NCBI RefSeq assembly: GCF_900111315.1
Contig: NZ_FOGU01000006.1
Coordinates: forward strand, 124,001-188,000
DNA length: 64,000 nucleotides
Direction of reading: 5' to 3'
Origin: Tranquillimonas rosea
GTDB lineage: Bacteria; Pseudomonadota; Alphaproteobacteria; Rhodobacterales; Rhodobacteraceae
Position numbers and translations under genes: made by a program. Below the pieces are notes generated by a model. That model saw nothing but the letters and a program-made list of their open reading frames with translations, was not told the DNA's origin and did no database searches. Shown one piece after another: positions 1-8,900 of this stretch. Numbering within the stretch: position 1 is the first letter of the stretch; every line of letters begins with the position of its first letter.

Positions 1-18
1 GGGCTCTCCGAACCGATG

Positions 19-240
19 TCAGGTGCGGCCGTAGGCCGCTTCCAGCGCGATGCCGCGGACCTGCGAGCGGCCGATCCCCAGATCCGCGAGTTCGCGGGTC
101 GTCAGGGATTGCAGCTCGGTCAGCGTGCGGCGATACAGGCGCCAGCGCGTCCAGCGCTCCTGCAGGTTGTCCATGATGCCGCCGGCCGACCCGGTCAGGG
201 TGGCGTCGTAGCGGCGGGTCTGAGGGTCGGCATACGCCAT
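19..240 (-). CDS. DUF1127 domain small protein
   Basis: Small basic protein of 73 residues. The C-terminal half carries the DUF1127 pattern: an aromatic/arginine stretch (WTRWRLYRRT, about residues 30-39) followed by LTTRELADLGIGRSQVRGIA (about 46-65). DUF1127 proteins are common in alphaproteobacteria; some have been linked to phosphate, carbon or RNA-related regulation, but no role can be read here. An ATG at 240 is preferred over a longer in-frame start at 381 because an AAAGGGG Shine-Dalgarno sits about 8 bases upstream and the extra N-terminal part does not resemble the family. It is transcribed divergently from mrp across a 261-base gap. Confidence 0.85.
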   Translation of the reverse strand: MAYADPQTRRYDATLTGSAGGIMDNLQERWTRWRLYRRTLTELQSLTTRELADLGIGRSQVRGIALEAAYGRT

Positions 241-501
241 AGTGGAACCCCTTTCTGTATACTTGCTGCGGTGCAGTATGTTTTTTCTGCGCCGCGCTGC
301 GTTAGCGTTGTCAGTAAAATAAGCCACTGACCTCGCTTCGCAACTGCGGAACTTCTCAATGCTGCCATGCAGCATCTGCATGGGGACTGAGTGCGATTTG
401 CATGCAATGCGCCTGAAAATTGCGCACGGGGCGGGCGCAGCTTGTTGTCGACGCTACGTCATGTTTCCTATGTCCCGATTGTTAGGCAAGGGACCGACGC
501 C

Positions 502-1608
502 ATGAGTGCGACCCGCGACGACATTCTCGAAACGCTGCGCGACATTTCCCTTCCGGACGGAGGGACCCTGGTGTCGCGCGACATGGTGCGCGCGCTGTCG
601 GTCGACGGCGGTGCCGTGCGCTTCGTGATCGAGGCCCCCGATGCCGAGGTCGCCAAGACCCTCGGCGAGGTCCGCGAGTCGGCCGAGCGCGCGGTGCGGG
701 CGCTGGAGGGGGTCGAGTCAGTTTCCGTCGTGCTGACCGCGCACGGGCCGGCGGACAAGTCGGCGCCGCAGCCCCAGCGCGAAGAACCGAAGGGCGAGGC
801 GCCGTCGCTCAAGGTGGGGCGTCATCCCACGTCCCAGAACAGCGGGCCGCAGAAGGTGAGCGGCGTCGACCGCATCATCGCGGTGGCCTCCGGCAAGGGC
901 GGTGTCGGCAAATCGACCCTCTCGGCGAATCTTGCGGTGGCGCTCGCGCGGCAGGGCCGGCGAGTCGGATTGCTCGATGCCGACATCTATGGCCCGAGCC
1001 AGCCACGCATGATGGGTGTCAGCGAGCGTCCGGCCTCGCCGGACGGCAAGACGATCATCCCGCTCAAGGCGCATGGCGTGACGGTGATGTCGATCGGCCT
1101 GATGGTCGAGCAGGACAAGGCCGTCGTCTGGCGCGGGCCGATGCTGATGGGCGCGCTGCAGCAGATGCTGGGGCAGGTCCAGTGGGGCGAGCTGGACGTC
1201 CTGATCGTCGACCTGCCGCCGGGCACGGGCGACGTGCAGCTGACCCTTTGCCAGCGCACGGCCCTCACCGGGGCCCTGGTGGTGTCGACACCGCAGGACG
1301 TGGCCCTGCTCGACGCGCGCAAGGCGCTCAACATGTTCGAGACGCTCAATACCCGCGTGCTCGGGCTGGTCGAGAACATGTCGGTCTTCGTCTGCCCCCA
1401 TTGCGGCGGCGAGAGCCACATCTTCGGCAGCGGTGGCGTGAAGGCCGAGGCCGAAAAGATTGGCGTCCCGTTCCTGGGCGCCATGCCCTTGAGCCTTTCG
1501 GTTCGCGAATCCGGCGATGCCGGCGTTCCCGTCGCGGCGGGCGATGGGCCGGAGTCGGACGCTTATGCCGCGCTGGCCCTCCGCATGATCGATGGAGGCA
1601 TGGGCTGA
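502..1608 (+). CDS. mrp: Mrp/ApbC/NBP35-type Fe-S cluster carrier ATPase
   Basis: A 368-residue P-loop ATPase of the Mrp/NBP35 family, which carries Fe-S clusters to apoproteins in the cytoplasm. Residues about 5-75 form the N-terminal MIP18-type (DUF59) domain. A low-complexity linker follows (about 85-118), then the deviant Walker [10 protein letters not shown] at 131-139. The cluster-binding pair CPHC lies at 298-301, and the [10 protein letters not shown] switch region at about 235-244. The ATG at 502 is preferred to an in-frame ATG at 391, because the 37 extra residues are not family-like. The gene is single, followed by a hairpin and then the long mraZ leader. The family assignment is secure; which Fe-S proteins it serves is not visible. 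Confidence 0.93.
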   Translation: MSATRDDILETLRDISLPDGGTLVSRDMVRALSVDGGAVRFVIEAPDAEVAKTLGEVRESAERAVRALEGVESVSVVLTAHGPADKSAPQPQREEPKGEAPSLKVGRHPTSQNSGPQKVSGVDRIIAVASGKGGVGKSTLSANLAVALARQGRRVGLLDADIYGPSQPRMMGVSERPASPDGKTIIPLKAHGVTVMSIGLMVEQDKAVVWRGPMLMGALQQMLGQVQWGELDVLIVDLPPGTGDVQLTLCQRTALTGALVVSTPQDVALLDARKALNMFETLNTRVLGLVENMSVFVCPHCGGESHIFGSGGVKAEAEKIGVPFLGAMPLSLSVRESGDAGVPVAAGDGPESDAYAALALRMIDGGMG

Positions 1609-1622
1609 CCAGACCCGTCGCG

Positions 1623-1648
1623 GGCGCCCATGGGATCGCATGGGCGCC
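1623..1648 (+). terminator. Hairpin after mrp
   Basis: GGCGCCCAT (1623-1631) and ATGGGCGCC (1640-1648) form a 9-bp perfect stem with an 8-base loop, starting 14 bases after the mrp stop codon. There is no T-run behind it, so it may be a weak or factor-assisted terminator or an mRNA 3'-end stabiliser. It overlaps the first TGGGN words, so the symmetry could also belong to a protein-binding site. Confidence 0.4.
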
Positions 1649-1709
1649 GGTCATGGGACTTCATGGGAAATGACCCTCGAAATCGGCTGAGTCATGGAGA
1701 TCAGTGGGA
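1631..1709 (+). promoter_or_regulatory. Upstream cluster of paired TGGGN words
   Basis: Three pairs of TGGGN-type words lie on the plus strand, each pair in 10-bp register: 1631/1641, 1654/1664 and 1695/1705 (the 1695 copy is TGGAG). TGGGN with five-base spacers is the known binding unit of MraZ in Escherichia coli. This cluster is about 300 bp upstream of the stronger array at 1999-2033, so it could be an auxiliary site. That function is inference. Confidence 0.35.
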
Positions 1710-1998
1710 TCGCATGCATCGCGGTTCCATCACGGATGCGCGATTCGCCCGATTCCGTGGAATCTGCGTCGATTTCCGATCCTGTTTCTTGCCGCGAGTC
1801 CACTTAAAAGGCTGTGGGCCGGGTAAGTAGATCCGGGATGCGTGCTTTTCCGCAACAACTGAATATTGTGTTCGGGGGGTCTGAAAAGCAAGATATAGAC
1901 ACTTCTCAGAAATTTTAACGATATGTGCCAGAATCCGGCCCTCTACCAGTAGCGGTCGGCCGACGGGCGGGCCCTACCTGAGGGCAAAAGCGACCCGG

Positions 1999-2033
1999 TC
2001 CCACACTTTCCCGTTGTTTCCCGTAATCTCCCA
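1999..2033 (-). promoter_or_regulatory. MraZ-type operator, four 10-bp repeats
   Basis: TCCCA, TCCCG, TCCCG and TCCCA start at 1999, 2009, 2019 and 2029. On the complementary strand this reads (T/C)GGGA-N5 four times with no deviation in spacing. MraZ is known to bind tandem TGGGN-N5 repeats upstream of its own gene and repress the dcw operon. The array lies 283 bp before the mraZ start, just ahead of a transcribed leader, so it probably overlaps the main dcw promoter. No clear -10/-35 pair could be fixed by eye. Confidence 0.7.
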
Positions 2034-2044
2034 TGGCATCCATA

Positions 2045-2269
2045 GGTCATCGGAAGCGGCGACGCACAAGAGGCACCCCAAGACCTCAAGGCATCACGAT
2101 AAAACAAGAAACTGAGCAGGTTTCATACAGGCACAGCTTCTTCCGAAAACAAGAGTTCCGGTGCGCGGGCGAGCAGACATCCCCCCAGGTGGCGCGCGTA
2201 ATCGGACCACCCCGGAGACGGGACGAGGGCGGCGGACCGATCAATGGCAGCAGATCGGGCCGCCGTTTT
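2045..2269 (+). ncRNA. UpsM-like sRNA from the dcw 5' leader
   Basis: In Rhodobacter sphaeroides the dcw cluster has an unusually long 5' leader that yields an abundant sRNA of about 200 nt, UpsM. Here the same position, between the MraZ-type operator and mraZ, ends in a convincing intrinsic terminator (2231-2269) about 45 bases before the mraZ start. Most transcripts may therefore stop there as a separate RNA. The 5' end given is approximate, since the promoter could not be pinned down. The assignment rests on position and terminator, not on sequence identity. Confidence 0.5.
2231..2269 (+). terminator. Intrinsic terminator inside the mraZ leader
   Basis: An 11-base arm at 2231-2241 pairs with 2254-2264 with a single mismatch, around a 12-base loop, and is followed by GTTTTC. 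It lies upstream of mraZ rather than after a gene, so it must be partly read through for the dcw cluster to be expressed. It gives the 3' end of the probable UpsM-like RNA. Confidence 0.7.
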
Positions 2270-2315
2270 CGTGTCCGGGGTCATGTAACGGGGGCAGGTT
2301 GAGGAGCCGCGCCAC

Positions 2316-2810
2316 GTGGTTCGGGCGTTCAGAGGCGAAAGCGTCCACAAGGTGGACACGAAGGGCCGGGTGTCGATTCCCGCCGGCTTTCGCCGTGTGC
2401 TCGAAGCGGGCGATCCCAACTTCACCGAAGGTCTGAACCCCGAGCTCGTCATCGTCTATGGTGGCGAGACCCGCGATTACCTCGAATGCTTCACGATGGA
2501 CAGCATCGCGAAGATCGACGCCAAGATCAGCCGGCTGCCGCGCGGCTCGAAGAAGCGCAAGGCGCTCCAGCGGCTCTACCATACCCACGCCCACCCCACC
2601 TCGGTCGACGAGACCGGGCGTCTCGTCCTGCCGGCGAAGCTGCGCGAAAAGATCGGGCTCAACGGCGAGGCCTTCTTCGCGGGTACAGGCGAGACCTTCG
2701 AGATCTGGAGCCCCGAGGCCTACGACGCCTCGATCGGCGACGGCGGCGAGGACGAGGATTTCGATCCCGACGTCGATCCCGAGGTCTATCTCGACGGCGA
2801 GGAGGACTGA
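2316..2810 (+). CDS. mraZ: Division/cell wall cluster regulator MraZ
   Basis: A 164-residue AbrB/SpoVT-fold DNA-binding protein, first gene of the dcw cluster. Both halves of the duplicated swapped-hairpin domain are visible: [14 protein letters not shown] near residue 13 and [14 protein letters not shown] near residue 98. In other bacteria MraZ is a nucleoid-associated repressor of its own operon. The GTG at 2316 is supported by GAGGAG at 2301-2306. The C-terminus is an acidic tail ([20 protein letters not shown]), a lineage-type extension beyond the usual ~145-150 residues. The stop lies 4 bases before rsmH. A matching operator array lies upstream at 1999-2033. Confidence 0.95.
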   Translation: MVRAFRGESVHKVDTKGRVSIPAGFRRVLEAGDPNFTEGLNPELVIVYGGETRDYLECFTMDSIAKIDAKISRLPRGSKKRKALQRLYHTHAHPTSVDETGRLVLPAKLREKIGLNGEAFFAGTGETFEIWSPEAYDASIGDGGEDEDFDPDVDPEVYLDGEED

Positions 2811-2814
2811 CGCC

Positions 2815-3816
2815 ATGGCCGCGGCCGATCCTTCCCGGTCAGCGCCCCACATCCCGGTCCTGCTGCGGCCTCTCCTGGCGGCGGCGGCACCGGTCGAAGG
2901 CGTATGGGTCGACGGCACGTTCGGGGCCGGCGGCTATGCCAAGGGCCTGCTCGACGCCGGCGCGGCGCATGTCGTCGGAATAGACCGCGATCCGACCGTA
3001 TTCCCCCCCGCGCGCGCGTGGGCCGGCGATTACGGCGAGCGCCTGACGCTGATCGAGGGCACTTTCTCGGAACTCGACCAGCATGCCGGCGGTCCGGTGG
3101 ACGGAGTCGTGCTCGACCTCGGCGTGTCGTCGATGCAGCTCGACCAGCCCGAGCGCGGTTTCTCGTTCCAGAAGGACGGCCCGCTCGACATGCGGATGGG
3201 CGACGAGGGGGCCGATGCCGCGGATCTCGTCAACAGCCTGCCGGACGGGACGCTGGCGGACATCTTGTTCCATTACGGCGAAGAGCGCGCCTCGCGGCGC
3301 ATCGCGCGGGCCATCGTCGCAGCACGCGCCGACCGGCGCATCGAGACGACCGGGCGGCTGGCCGAGATCGTGGCGGGCTGCCTGCCGCGCCAGAAGCCGG
3401 GACAGAGCCATCCCGCGACCCGCTCCTTTCAGGCGCTCCGGATCGCGGTGAACGACGAGTTCGGCCAGCTGGTCGACGGTCTCGAAGCCGCCGAGAGGGC
3501 GCTGCGCCCCGGTGGCGTGCTGGCGGTTGTCAGCTTTCACTCGCTTGAGGACCGCGTGGTGAAGCGGTTCTTCCAGGAGCGCACGGACGGCGGCGGGCAG
3601 GGGAACCGCTATGCGCCCGTGACCGAAGAGGTCGCCCCCCGGTTCGAGCGGATGGGCAAGGCGGTGGGCGCTGACGAAGAGGAGATGGCCCGGAACCCGC
3701 GCGCCCGCTCCGCGATGCTGCGCATGGGCCGCCGCACCGATGCCCCCGCCGGGCCGGTCGACCGCACCCGGCTCGGCCTGCCGAAGTTCGATATACGAGA
3801 GGTTTCAGTCCGATGA
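2815..3816 (+). CDS. rsmH: 16S rRNA (cytosine-1402-N4)-methyltransferase RsmH
   Basis: A 333-residue SAM-dependent methyltransferase that modifies C1402 in the 16S rRNA decoding centre; also known as MraW. The N-terminus has [10 protein letters not shown] and the SAM loop [14 protein letters not shown], followed by [19 protein letters not shown] and the late [14 protein letters not shown] motif are family hallmarks. The ATG at 2815 directly follows mraZ. A longer in-frame reading from 2458 runs through mraZ in another frame and is rejected. Its 3' end overlaps ftsL by 4 bases (ATGA). Confidence 0.95.
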   Translation: MAAADPSRSAPHIPVLLRPLLAAAAPVEGVWVDGTFGAGGYAKGLLDAGAAHVVGIDRDPTVFPPARAWAGDYGERLTLIEGTFSELDQHAGGPVDGVVLDLGVSSMQLDQPERGFSFQKDGPLDMRMGDEGADAADLVNSLPDGTLADILFHYGEERASRRIARAIVAARADRRIETTGRLAEIVAGCLPRQKPGQSHPATRSFQALRIAVNDEFGQLVDGLEAAERALRPGGVLAVVSFHSLEDRVVKRFFQERTDGGGQGNRYAPVTEEVAPRFERMGKAVGADEEEMARNPRARSAMLRMGRRTDAPAGPVDRTRLGLPKFDIREVSVR

Positions 3817-4160
3817 GATCGTTTCTTTATGTTCTTTCGGCCCTTGCCGTGATGGGGCTCGCGTTCTGGGCCTATCACGAGAACTACAAGACCCAGGCCG
3901 CTCTGGCCGAGGTCGAGCGGCTGCAGGACGACATCGCCGAGAACCGCGAAACCTTGTCGATTCTCAAGGCGGAATGGGCCTATCTCAACCGCCCCGACCG
4001 GCTGCGGGACCTCGCCGATCTCAACTTCGAGCGCCTCGAATTGATGCCGCTGGCGCCCGAGCAGTTCGGCCGCGTCGAAGAGATCGCCTATCCCGCGCCG
4101 CCGGTGCCCGAGGCCCTCGAGCCCATTCCGCTCAGCTTTAAGGAAAGGCAGGAGCCATGA
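3813..4160 (+). CDS. ftsL: Cell division protein FtsL
   Basis: A 115-residue bitopic membrane protein with a very short cytoplasmic N-terminus and a single transmembrane helix at about residues 3-21 ([19 protein letters not shown]). A periplasmic coiled-coil-like segment follows (about 28-60), ending in [23 protein letters not shown], the part best conserved in alphaproteobacterial FtsL. It works in the FtsQLB complex that activates septal wall synthesis by FtsW/FtsI. Sequence conservation in this family is low, so the call rests on topology, that motif and position between rsmH and ftsI. It overlaps both neighbours by 4 bases. Confidence 0.9.
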   Translation: MRSFLYVLSALAVMGLAFWAYHENYKTQAALAEVERLQDDIAENRETLSILKAEWAYLNRPDRLRDLADLNFERLELMPLAPEQFGRVEEIAYPAPPVPEALEPIPLSFKERQEP

Positions 4161-5950
4161 TCCGCACGCCTCTGCGTCCGCTCGCCCGCATCCTCGACGC
4201 GCGCAACCGGGGCGAGAACCCCGACGCGATCGAGCGCGAGAACCTGCGCCTGCGCCACGAAGAGATGCGCGACAAGGCGCGCAGCCGGGCCGAGGGGCGG
4301 CTTCTGGTGCTGGCCGTGTTCTTCTTCTGCGCGTTCTCGGTCGTCGGCGCCCGCATGGGGATACTGGCAGGCACCACGGTCGAAGAACCGCGGGCAAGCA
4401 CCGCGGGAAACACGATCTTTGCGGGGCGGGCCGACATCGTCGACCGGCGCGGGCGCGTGCTGGCGACGAACCTGTCGACCCATTCGCTCTATGCGCAGCC
4501 GCCGCACATGATCGACCCCGAGCGGGCGGCGCACGAGCTGGTCGGCATCTTTCCCGATCTCGACGTCGACCGTCTGATCAAGGACTTCACCGGTAAGCGG
4601 AAGTTCCTCTGGATAAAGAAGAACCTCAGCCCCGAACAGATGCAGAAGGTACACGACATCGGCGATCCAGGCCTGCTGTTCGGGCCGCGCGAGATGCGTC
4701 TCTATCCCAACGGCCGGCTCGCCTCTCACGTTCTGGGCGGCGCGAGCTACGGCGTAGAGGGCGTGAGCTCGGCCGAGGTCATCGGTGTCGCCGGCGTCGA
4801 GAAGGCGTTCGACACCTGGTTGCGCGACCCCGCGCGGGACGGCCAGCCGCTGCGCCTGTCGCTCGACCTGACCGTGCAGGCGGCGCTGGAGCGTGTGCTC
4901 GACGGCGGCATGAAGCTGACGAACGCAAAAGGCGCGGCAGCGGTGCTGATGGATGCAGACACCGGCGAGATCATCTCGCTGGCGAGCCTGCCGGATTTCG
5001 ACCCCAATGACCGTCCGCGCCCGCTGACCAAGGGCGACCAATCCGACAGCCCGCTGTTCAACCGCGCGGTTCAGGGGCTCTACGAGCTCGGCTCGACCTT
5101 CAAGATCTTCGCCGTGTCGCAGGCGATGGAGCTTGGCCTCGTCGAGCCTGACACGATGGTGGATGCCGACGCGCCGATGAAGTGGGGCCGCTACACGATC
5201 AAGGAATTTCAGGGCAAGAACTACGGTCCGCTCCTGAGCGTGAGCGACGTGATCGCCAAATCCTCTAATGTGGGCACGGCCAACATCGCGCTGGATATCG
5301 GTGGCGAGCGGCAGCAGGACTTCCTCGAATCCCTCGGCTTGTTCGAGCCGACTGCGATCGAACTGGTCGAGGGGCCCACCGGCAAGCCGATCCTGCCCGC
5401 CAACTGGAGCGAGATCGTGACGATCACCACCTCCTACGGCCACGGCATGTCGGCAAGCCCGCTGCACCTGGCCACGGCCTATGCTTCGTTGCTCAACGGC
5501 GGCACGAAGGTGACGCCGACGCTTCTGGCGAATCCCGACCCCGAGCCTGGCCCGCGTGTCGTGTCGGAGCGCGTGTCGGCGGCGGCCCGCAAGATGCTGC
5601 GGCGCGTGGTGACAGACGGCACCGCATCGCTGGGCGAGGTCGAAGGCTATCAGGTGGCCGGCAAGACGGGCACGGCGGACAAGCCCCGCCGGGACGGGCG
5701 CGGCTACTATAACGACAAGGTCATCAATACCTTCTCAAGCGTGTTTCCTGCCGACGATCCGCAATACGTGCTGGTCGTGACCCTGGACGAGCCCTCGGAC
5801 AACACCGGCGAGCAGCCCCGTCGTACCGCCGGCTGGACGGCGGTGCCCGTCGCGGCCGAAGTGATCCGGCGCACCGCGCCGCTGCTCGGGCTCAGGCCGC
5901 ACGTTGAACCTCCCCTCGCACCTGAGATAACACTCACTGCAAGTAGGTGA
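4157..5950 (+). CDS. ftsI: Septal peptidoglycan transpeptidase FtsI (PBP3)
   Basis: A 597-residue class B penicillin-binding protein that crosslinks septal peptidoglycan. It has a cytoplasmic N-terminus and one membrane segment at about 48-70 (VLAVFFFCAFSVVG). The PBP dimer domain follows with RADIVDRRGRVLATN near residue 91. The transpeptidase motifs are all present: STFK (catalytic Ser313), SSN (369-371) and KTG (503-505). Length matches the family. The start overlaps the ftsL stop (ATGA), implying coupled translation. It acts with FtsW, whose gene lies 7 kb downstream in the same cluster. Confidence 0.96.
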   Translation: MIRTPLRPLARILDARNRGENPDAIERENLRLRHEEMRDKARSRAEGRLLVLAVFFFCAFSVVGARMGILAGTTVEEPRASTAGNTIFAGRADIVDRRGRVLATNLSTHSLYAQPPHMIDPERAAHELVGIFPDLDVDRLIKDFTGKRKFLWIKKNLSPEQMQKVHDIGDPGLLFGPREMRLYPNGRLASHVLGGASYGVEGVSSAEVIGVAGVEKAFDTWLRDPARDGQPLRLSLDLTVQAALERVLDGGMKLTNAKGAAAVLMDADTGEIISLASLPDFDPNDRPRPLTKGDQSDSPLFNRAVQGLYELGSTFKIFAVSQAMELGLVEPDTMVDADAPMKWGRYTIKEFQGKNYGPLLSVSDVIAKSSNVGTANIALDIGGERQQDFLESLGLFEPTAIELVEGPTGKPILPANWSEIVTITTSYGHGMSASPLHLATAYASLLNGGTKVTPTLLANPDPEPGPRVVSERVSAAARKMLRRVVTDGTASLGEVEGYQVAGKTGTADKPRRDGRGYYNDKVINTFSSVFPADDPQYVLVVTLDEPSDNTGEQPRRTAGWTAVPVAAEVIRRTAPLLGLRPHVEPPLAPEITLTASR

Positions 5951-5967
5951 GATATCGGGGGCACGAC

Positions 5968-7458
5968 ATGGCCGGGGCAGAGCGCGTGAGCACACTTGCC
6001 GAACTGGGCCTGACCGCCCAGCAGGGCAGAGAGGCCCGGATCACCGGTCTCGCCGTGGACAGCCGGGCGGTCGAGACCGGCAACCTGTTCGCCGCGCTGC
6101 CGGGGACCAAGGTGCACGGCGGCGAGTATATCGGCATCGCCCTGCGCATGGGCGCAGGGGCGATCTTGACCGACCGCGCCGGCGCCGCGCTGGCGGCCGA
6201 CGTGTTGCGGGGATCGTCCGTGCCGCTGGTGCTGGCCGAGGATCCGCGCCAGACGCTCTCCTTCTCGGCGGCGCTGTGGTTTCGAGCCCAGCCCGAGACG
6301 ACGGTCGCGGTGACGGGCACCAACGGCAAGACATCCGTCGCGACCTTCACCCGGCAGATCTGGAGTGCCTTGGGCTATGACGCCGTCAACCTCGGGACCA
6401 CCGGGGTCGAGGGGGCGTGGCAGTCGCCGATGGCCCATACCACGCCCGAGCCGATCACCCTGCACCGGCTGCTGTCGGAGGCGGCGCATGCCGGGATCAC
6501 CCACGCCGCGATGGAGGCGTCTTCGCACGGGCTGGAACAGCGGCGCCTGGACGGCGTGACGCTGCGGGCCGCGGCGTTCACCAATTTCAGCCAGGACCAC
6601 CTGGATTATCACGCCGATTTCGACGCCTATTTCAACGCCAAGGCCGGGCTCTTCGCCCGCGTCCTGCCCGAGGACGGCACGGCGGTGATAAACCTCGACG
6701 ATCCCAAGGGGCCGGCGATGGCCGAGGTCGCGCAGCGGCGGGGGCAGGATCTTCTGACCGTGGGCCGTAGCGAGGACGCCGCGCTGCGCATCCTCGGACA
6801 GCGCTTCGATGCGACGGGGCAGGATCTGCGGTTTTCCCTGGGCGGCGTGACGCAGCAGACGCGGCTAGGCCTGATCGGCGGTTTCCAGGCCGAGAACGTG
6901 ATGCTGTCGGCCGGCCTCGCCATCGCCGCGGGGGCGGAACCGGCCCGTGTCTTCGATACCCTGTCCGAGCTCGACACCGTGCGCGGGCGGATGCAACTGG
7001 CCGCGCGGCGCGAGAACGGCGCGTCGGTCTTTGTCGATTACGCCCACACGCCCGATGCGCTGGCCACCGCGCTGCGTGCCCTCCGCCCGCATGTCATGGG
7101 CCGCCTTGTCGTGGTCTACGGCGCGGGCGGCGACCGCGACCGCGGCAAGCGCCCGCTGATGGGCAAGGCCGCCGCCACCGGTGCCGACGTGCGGATCGTG
7201 ACCGACGACAATCCCCGCACCGAGGAGCCAGAGGACATCCGCAGCGCCATCCTCGCCGCCGATTCCGAGGCGCGCGAGGTCGGCGACCGGGCCGAGGCGA
7301 TCCTGCGGGGGGTCGACGCGCTCGGCCCCGGTGATGCGCTGCTGATCGCGGGCAAGGGACACGAAACGGGCCAGATCGTGGGCGAGAACGTCTATCCCTT
7401 CGATGACGCCGAACAGGCAAGTGTCGCCGTCGCCGCGCTGGACGGCCGCGTCGCATGA
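5968..7458 (+). CDS. murE: UDP-MurNAc-L-Ala-D-Glu:meso-DAP ligase MurE
   Basis: A 496-residue Mur ligase adding the third stem-peptide residue to UDP-MurNAc-L-Ala-D-Glu. The ATP loop GTNGKTS is at 117-123. The DNPR motif (414-417), which marks meso-diaminopimelate rather than lysine specificity, is present, so the peptidoglycan should be of the DAP type. The ATG at 5968 is chosen because GGGGG lies 6 bases upstream. A GTG at 5947 that overlaps the ftsI stop is the alternative and adds 7 residues. The 3' end overlaps murF by 4 bases. Confidence 0.95.
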   Translation: MAGAERVSTLAELGLTAQQGREARITGLAVDSRAVETGNLFAALPGTKVHGGEYIGIALRMGAGAILTDRAGAALAADVLRGSSVPLVLAEDPRQTLSFSAALWFRAQPETTVAVTGTNGKTSVATFTRQIWSALGYDAVNLGTTGVEGAWQSPMAHTTPEPITLHRLLSEAAHAGITHAAMEASSHGLEQRRLDGVTLRAAAFTNFSQDHLDYHADFDAYFNAKAGLFARVLPEDGTAVINLDDPKGPAMAEVAQRRGQDLLTVGRSEDAALRILGQRFDATGQDLRFSLGGVTQQTRLGLIGGFQAENVMLSAGLAIAAGAEPARVFDTLSELDTVRGRMQLAARRENGASVFVDYAHTPDALATALRALRPHVMGRLVVVYGAGGDRDRGKRPLMGKAAATGADVRIVTDDNPRTEEPEDIRSAILAADSEAREVGDRAEAILRGVDALGPGDALLIAGKGHETGQIVGENVYPFDDAEQASVAVAALDGRVA

Positions 7459-8900
7459 CCCTGTGGACCGCGGCAGACGCCGCTGCCGCCACCGGCGGGC
7501 GGGCGCTGCAGGATTTCGAGGTTGACGGCCTGTCGATAGACACCCGCTCGATCCGGCCGGGCGACATGTTCATCGCACTGACCGCCGCGCGGGACGGCCA
7601 CGAATTCGTGGCCGACGCGCTGTCCAAGGGCGCCGCGGCGGCCATGGTCTCGCATATCCCCGAAGGTGTATCCGATGACGCGCCGCTCCTTTTGGTGGAC
7701 GACGTGCTGCCGGCGCTCGAGGATCTCGGCCGCGCCGGCCGGGCGCGCACCGGCGCGAAGGTGGTCGCGATCACGGGGTCGGTGGGCAAGACCTCGACCA
7801 AGGAGATGATGCGCACGGTCTTTTCCGCGCAGGGACGGACCCATGCCGCCGAGGCGAGCTTCAACAATCACTGGGGCGTGCCGCTGACCCTCGCGCGGAT
7901 GCCGCAGGACACCGAGTTCGCCATCGTCGAGATCGGCATGAACCATCCCGGCGAAATCGGTCCGCTGGCACGGATGGCCCGCCCGGACGCGGCGATGATC
8001 ACCACGGTGGGCGCCGCGCACCTCGCGGCGTTCGACGATCTGGCTGCCATCGCGCGCGAGAAGGCCTCGATCTTCGAGGGGCTGGAACCCGGGGGGCTCG
8101 CGGTGATCAACGGAGATCTGGAGACGACGCCGATCCTACTGGACGCCGCGCGGGACGCCGGGGCGCAGATCGTGACTTTCGGCACGGGGGCACGCAACCA
8201 CCACCGGTTGACCGACGTGACCCTGTCGCGCGACAGCACGGTGGCGCGGGCGCGAGGATGGCGGACGCCGCTGCTGCTGAAGGTCGGCGCCGCGGGCCGT
8301 CACTTTGCGATGAACGCGCTCGGCGTGCTGGCGCTGGTTCACCGCATCGGGGCCGACAGGGCGCGGGCGCTGTGCGCGCTTGCCGCCTGGGGCGCGCCCG
8401 AGGGGCGGGGCCAGCGCGAGAAGATCGTGATGGATCTCGTCGAAGAACAATTGTCGTTCGAGCTGATCGACGACGCCTTCAATGCGAACCCCACTTCGAT
8501 GGCGGCCGCGCTCGAGGTGCTGTCGGCGTCCGAGCCCGTCCACGGTCTTGGCCGTGTCGAGGCGGGGCGGCGGATCGCCGTTCTCGGCGACATGCTGGAA
8601 CTCGGTGACAGCGAGGAGGAGCTGCACGCCGCGCTGGCCGGGCTCGACGCGATGCAGGGGCTCGACCGGGTCCATTGCGTCGGACCGCGGATGCGGGCGC
8701 TTCACGCGGCCCTGCCCGAAGAGCGTCGCGGTCGCTGGGCCGAGACCGCGAGCGAGCTTGCCAAGAATGCGTCGGGGCTGGTCGATGCGGGCGACATCGT
8801 GCTGGTGAAGGGGTCCAAGGGCAGCCGGGTGAGCCTCGTCGTTGACGCCCTGCGGAAATTGGGCCATCGGCAGCCGACCGAAACCGAAGGGGACGCGTGA
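7455..8900 (+). CDS. murF: UDP-MurNAc-tripeptide:D-Ala-D-Ala ligase MurF
   Basis: A 481-residue Mur ligase that attaches D-Ala-D-Ala to the tripeptide precursor in the cytoplasm. The nucleotide loop is GSVGKTSTK, starting at 108, and the central-domain pattern [14 protein letters not shown] follows. C-terminal residues [11 protein letters not shown] are typical of MurF. ATGA overlap with murE and a stop codon shared with the mraY start imply one translationally coupled block. It uses the product of Ddl, encoded later in the same cluster. Confidence 0.95.
   Translation: MTLWTAADAAAATGGRALQDFEVDGLSIDTRSIRPGDMFIALTAARDGHEFVADALSKGAAAAMVSHIPEGVSDDAPLLLVDDVLPALEDLGRAGRARTGAKVVAITGSVGKTSTKEMMRTVFSAQGRTHAAEASFNNHWGVPLTLARMPQDTEFAIVEIGMNHPGEIGPLARMARPDAAMITTVGAAHLAAFDDLAAIAREKASIFEGLEPGGLAVINGDLETTPILLDAARDAGAQIVTFGTGARNHHRLTDVTLSRDSTVARARGWRTPLLLKVGAAGRHFAMNALGVLALVHRIGADRARALCALAAWGAPEGRGQREKIVMDLVEEQLSFELIDDAFNANPTSMAAALEVLSASEPVHGLGRVEAGRRIAVLGDMLELGDSEEELHAALAGLDAMQGLDRVHCVGPRMRALHAALPEERRGRWAETASELAKNASGLVDAGDIVLVKGSKGSRVSLVVDALRKLGHRQPTETEGDA

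Larger units (their letters stand above)
1609..2315. other. Long intergenic region / dcw leader
   Basis: About 700 bases without a convincing gene between mrp and mraZ. It holds, in order: a hairpin just after mrp, a cluster of TGGGN words (1631-1709), a visibly AT-richer stretch (about 1840-1925), a 10-base palindrome GTCGGCCGAC (1955-1964), a four-unit TCCCR array (1999-2033), and a transcribed leader with an intrinsic terminator (2231-2269). Short open frames inside it have no Shine-Dalgarno and no recognisable family, so I do not call them. Confidence 0.8.

Noticed and set aside
1630-1830. 66-codon plus-strand frame after mrp
   Set aside because: It begins inside the hairpin and TGGGN cluster, lacks a Shine-Dalgarno and has no family-like features.
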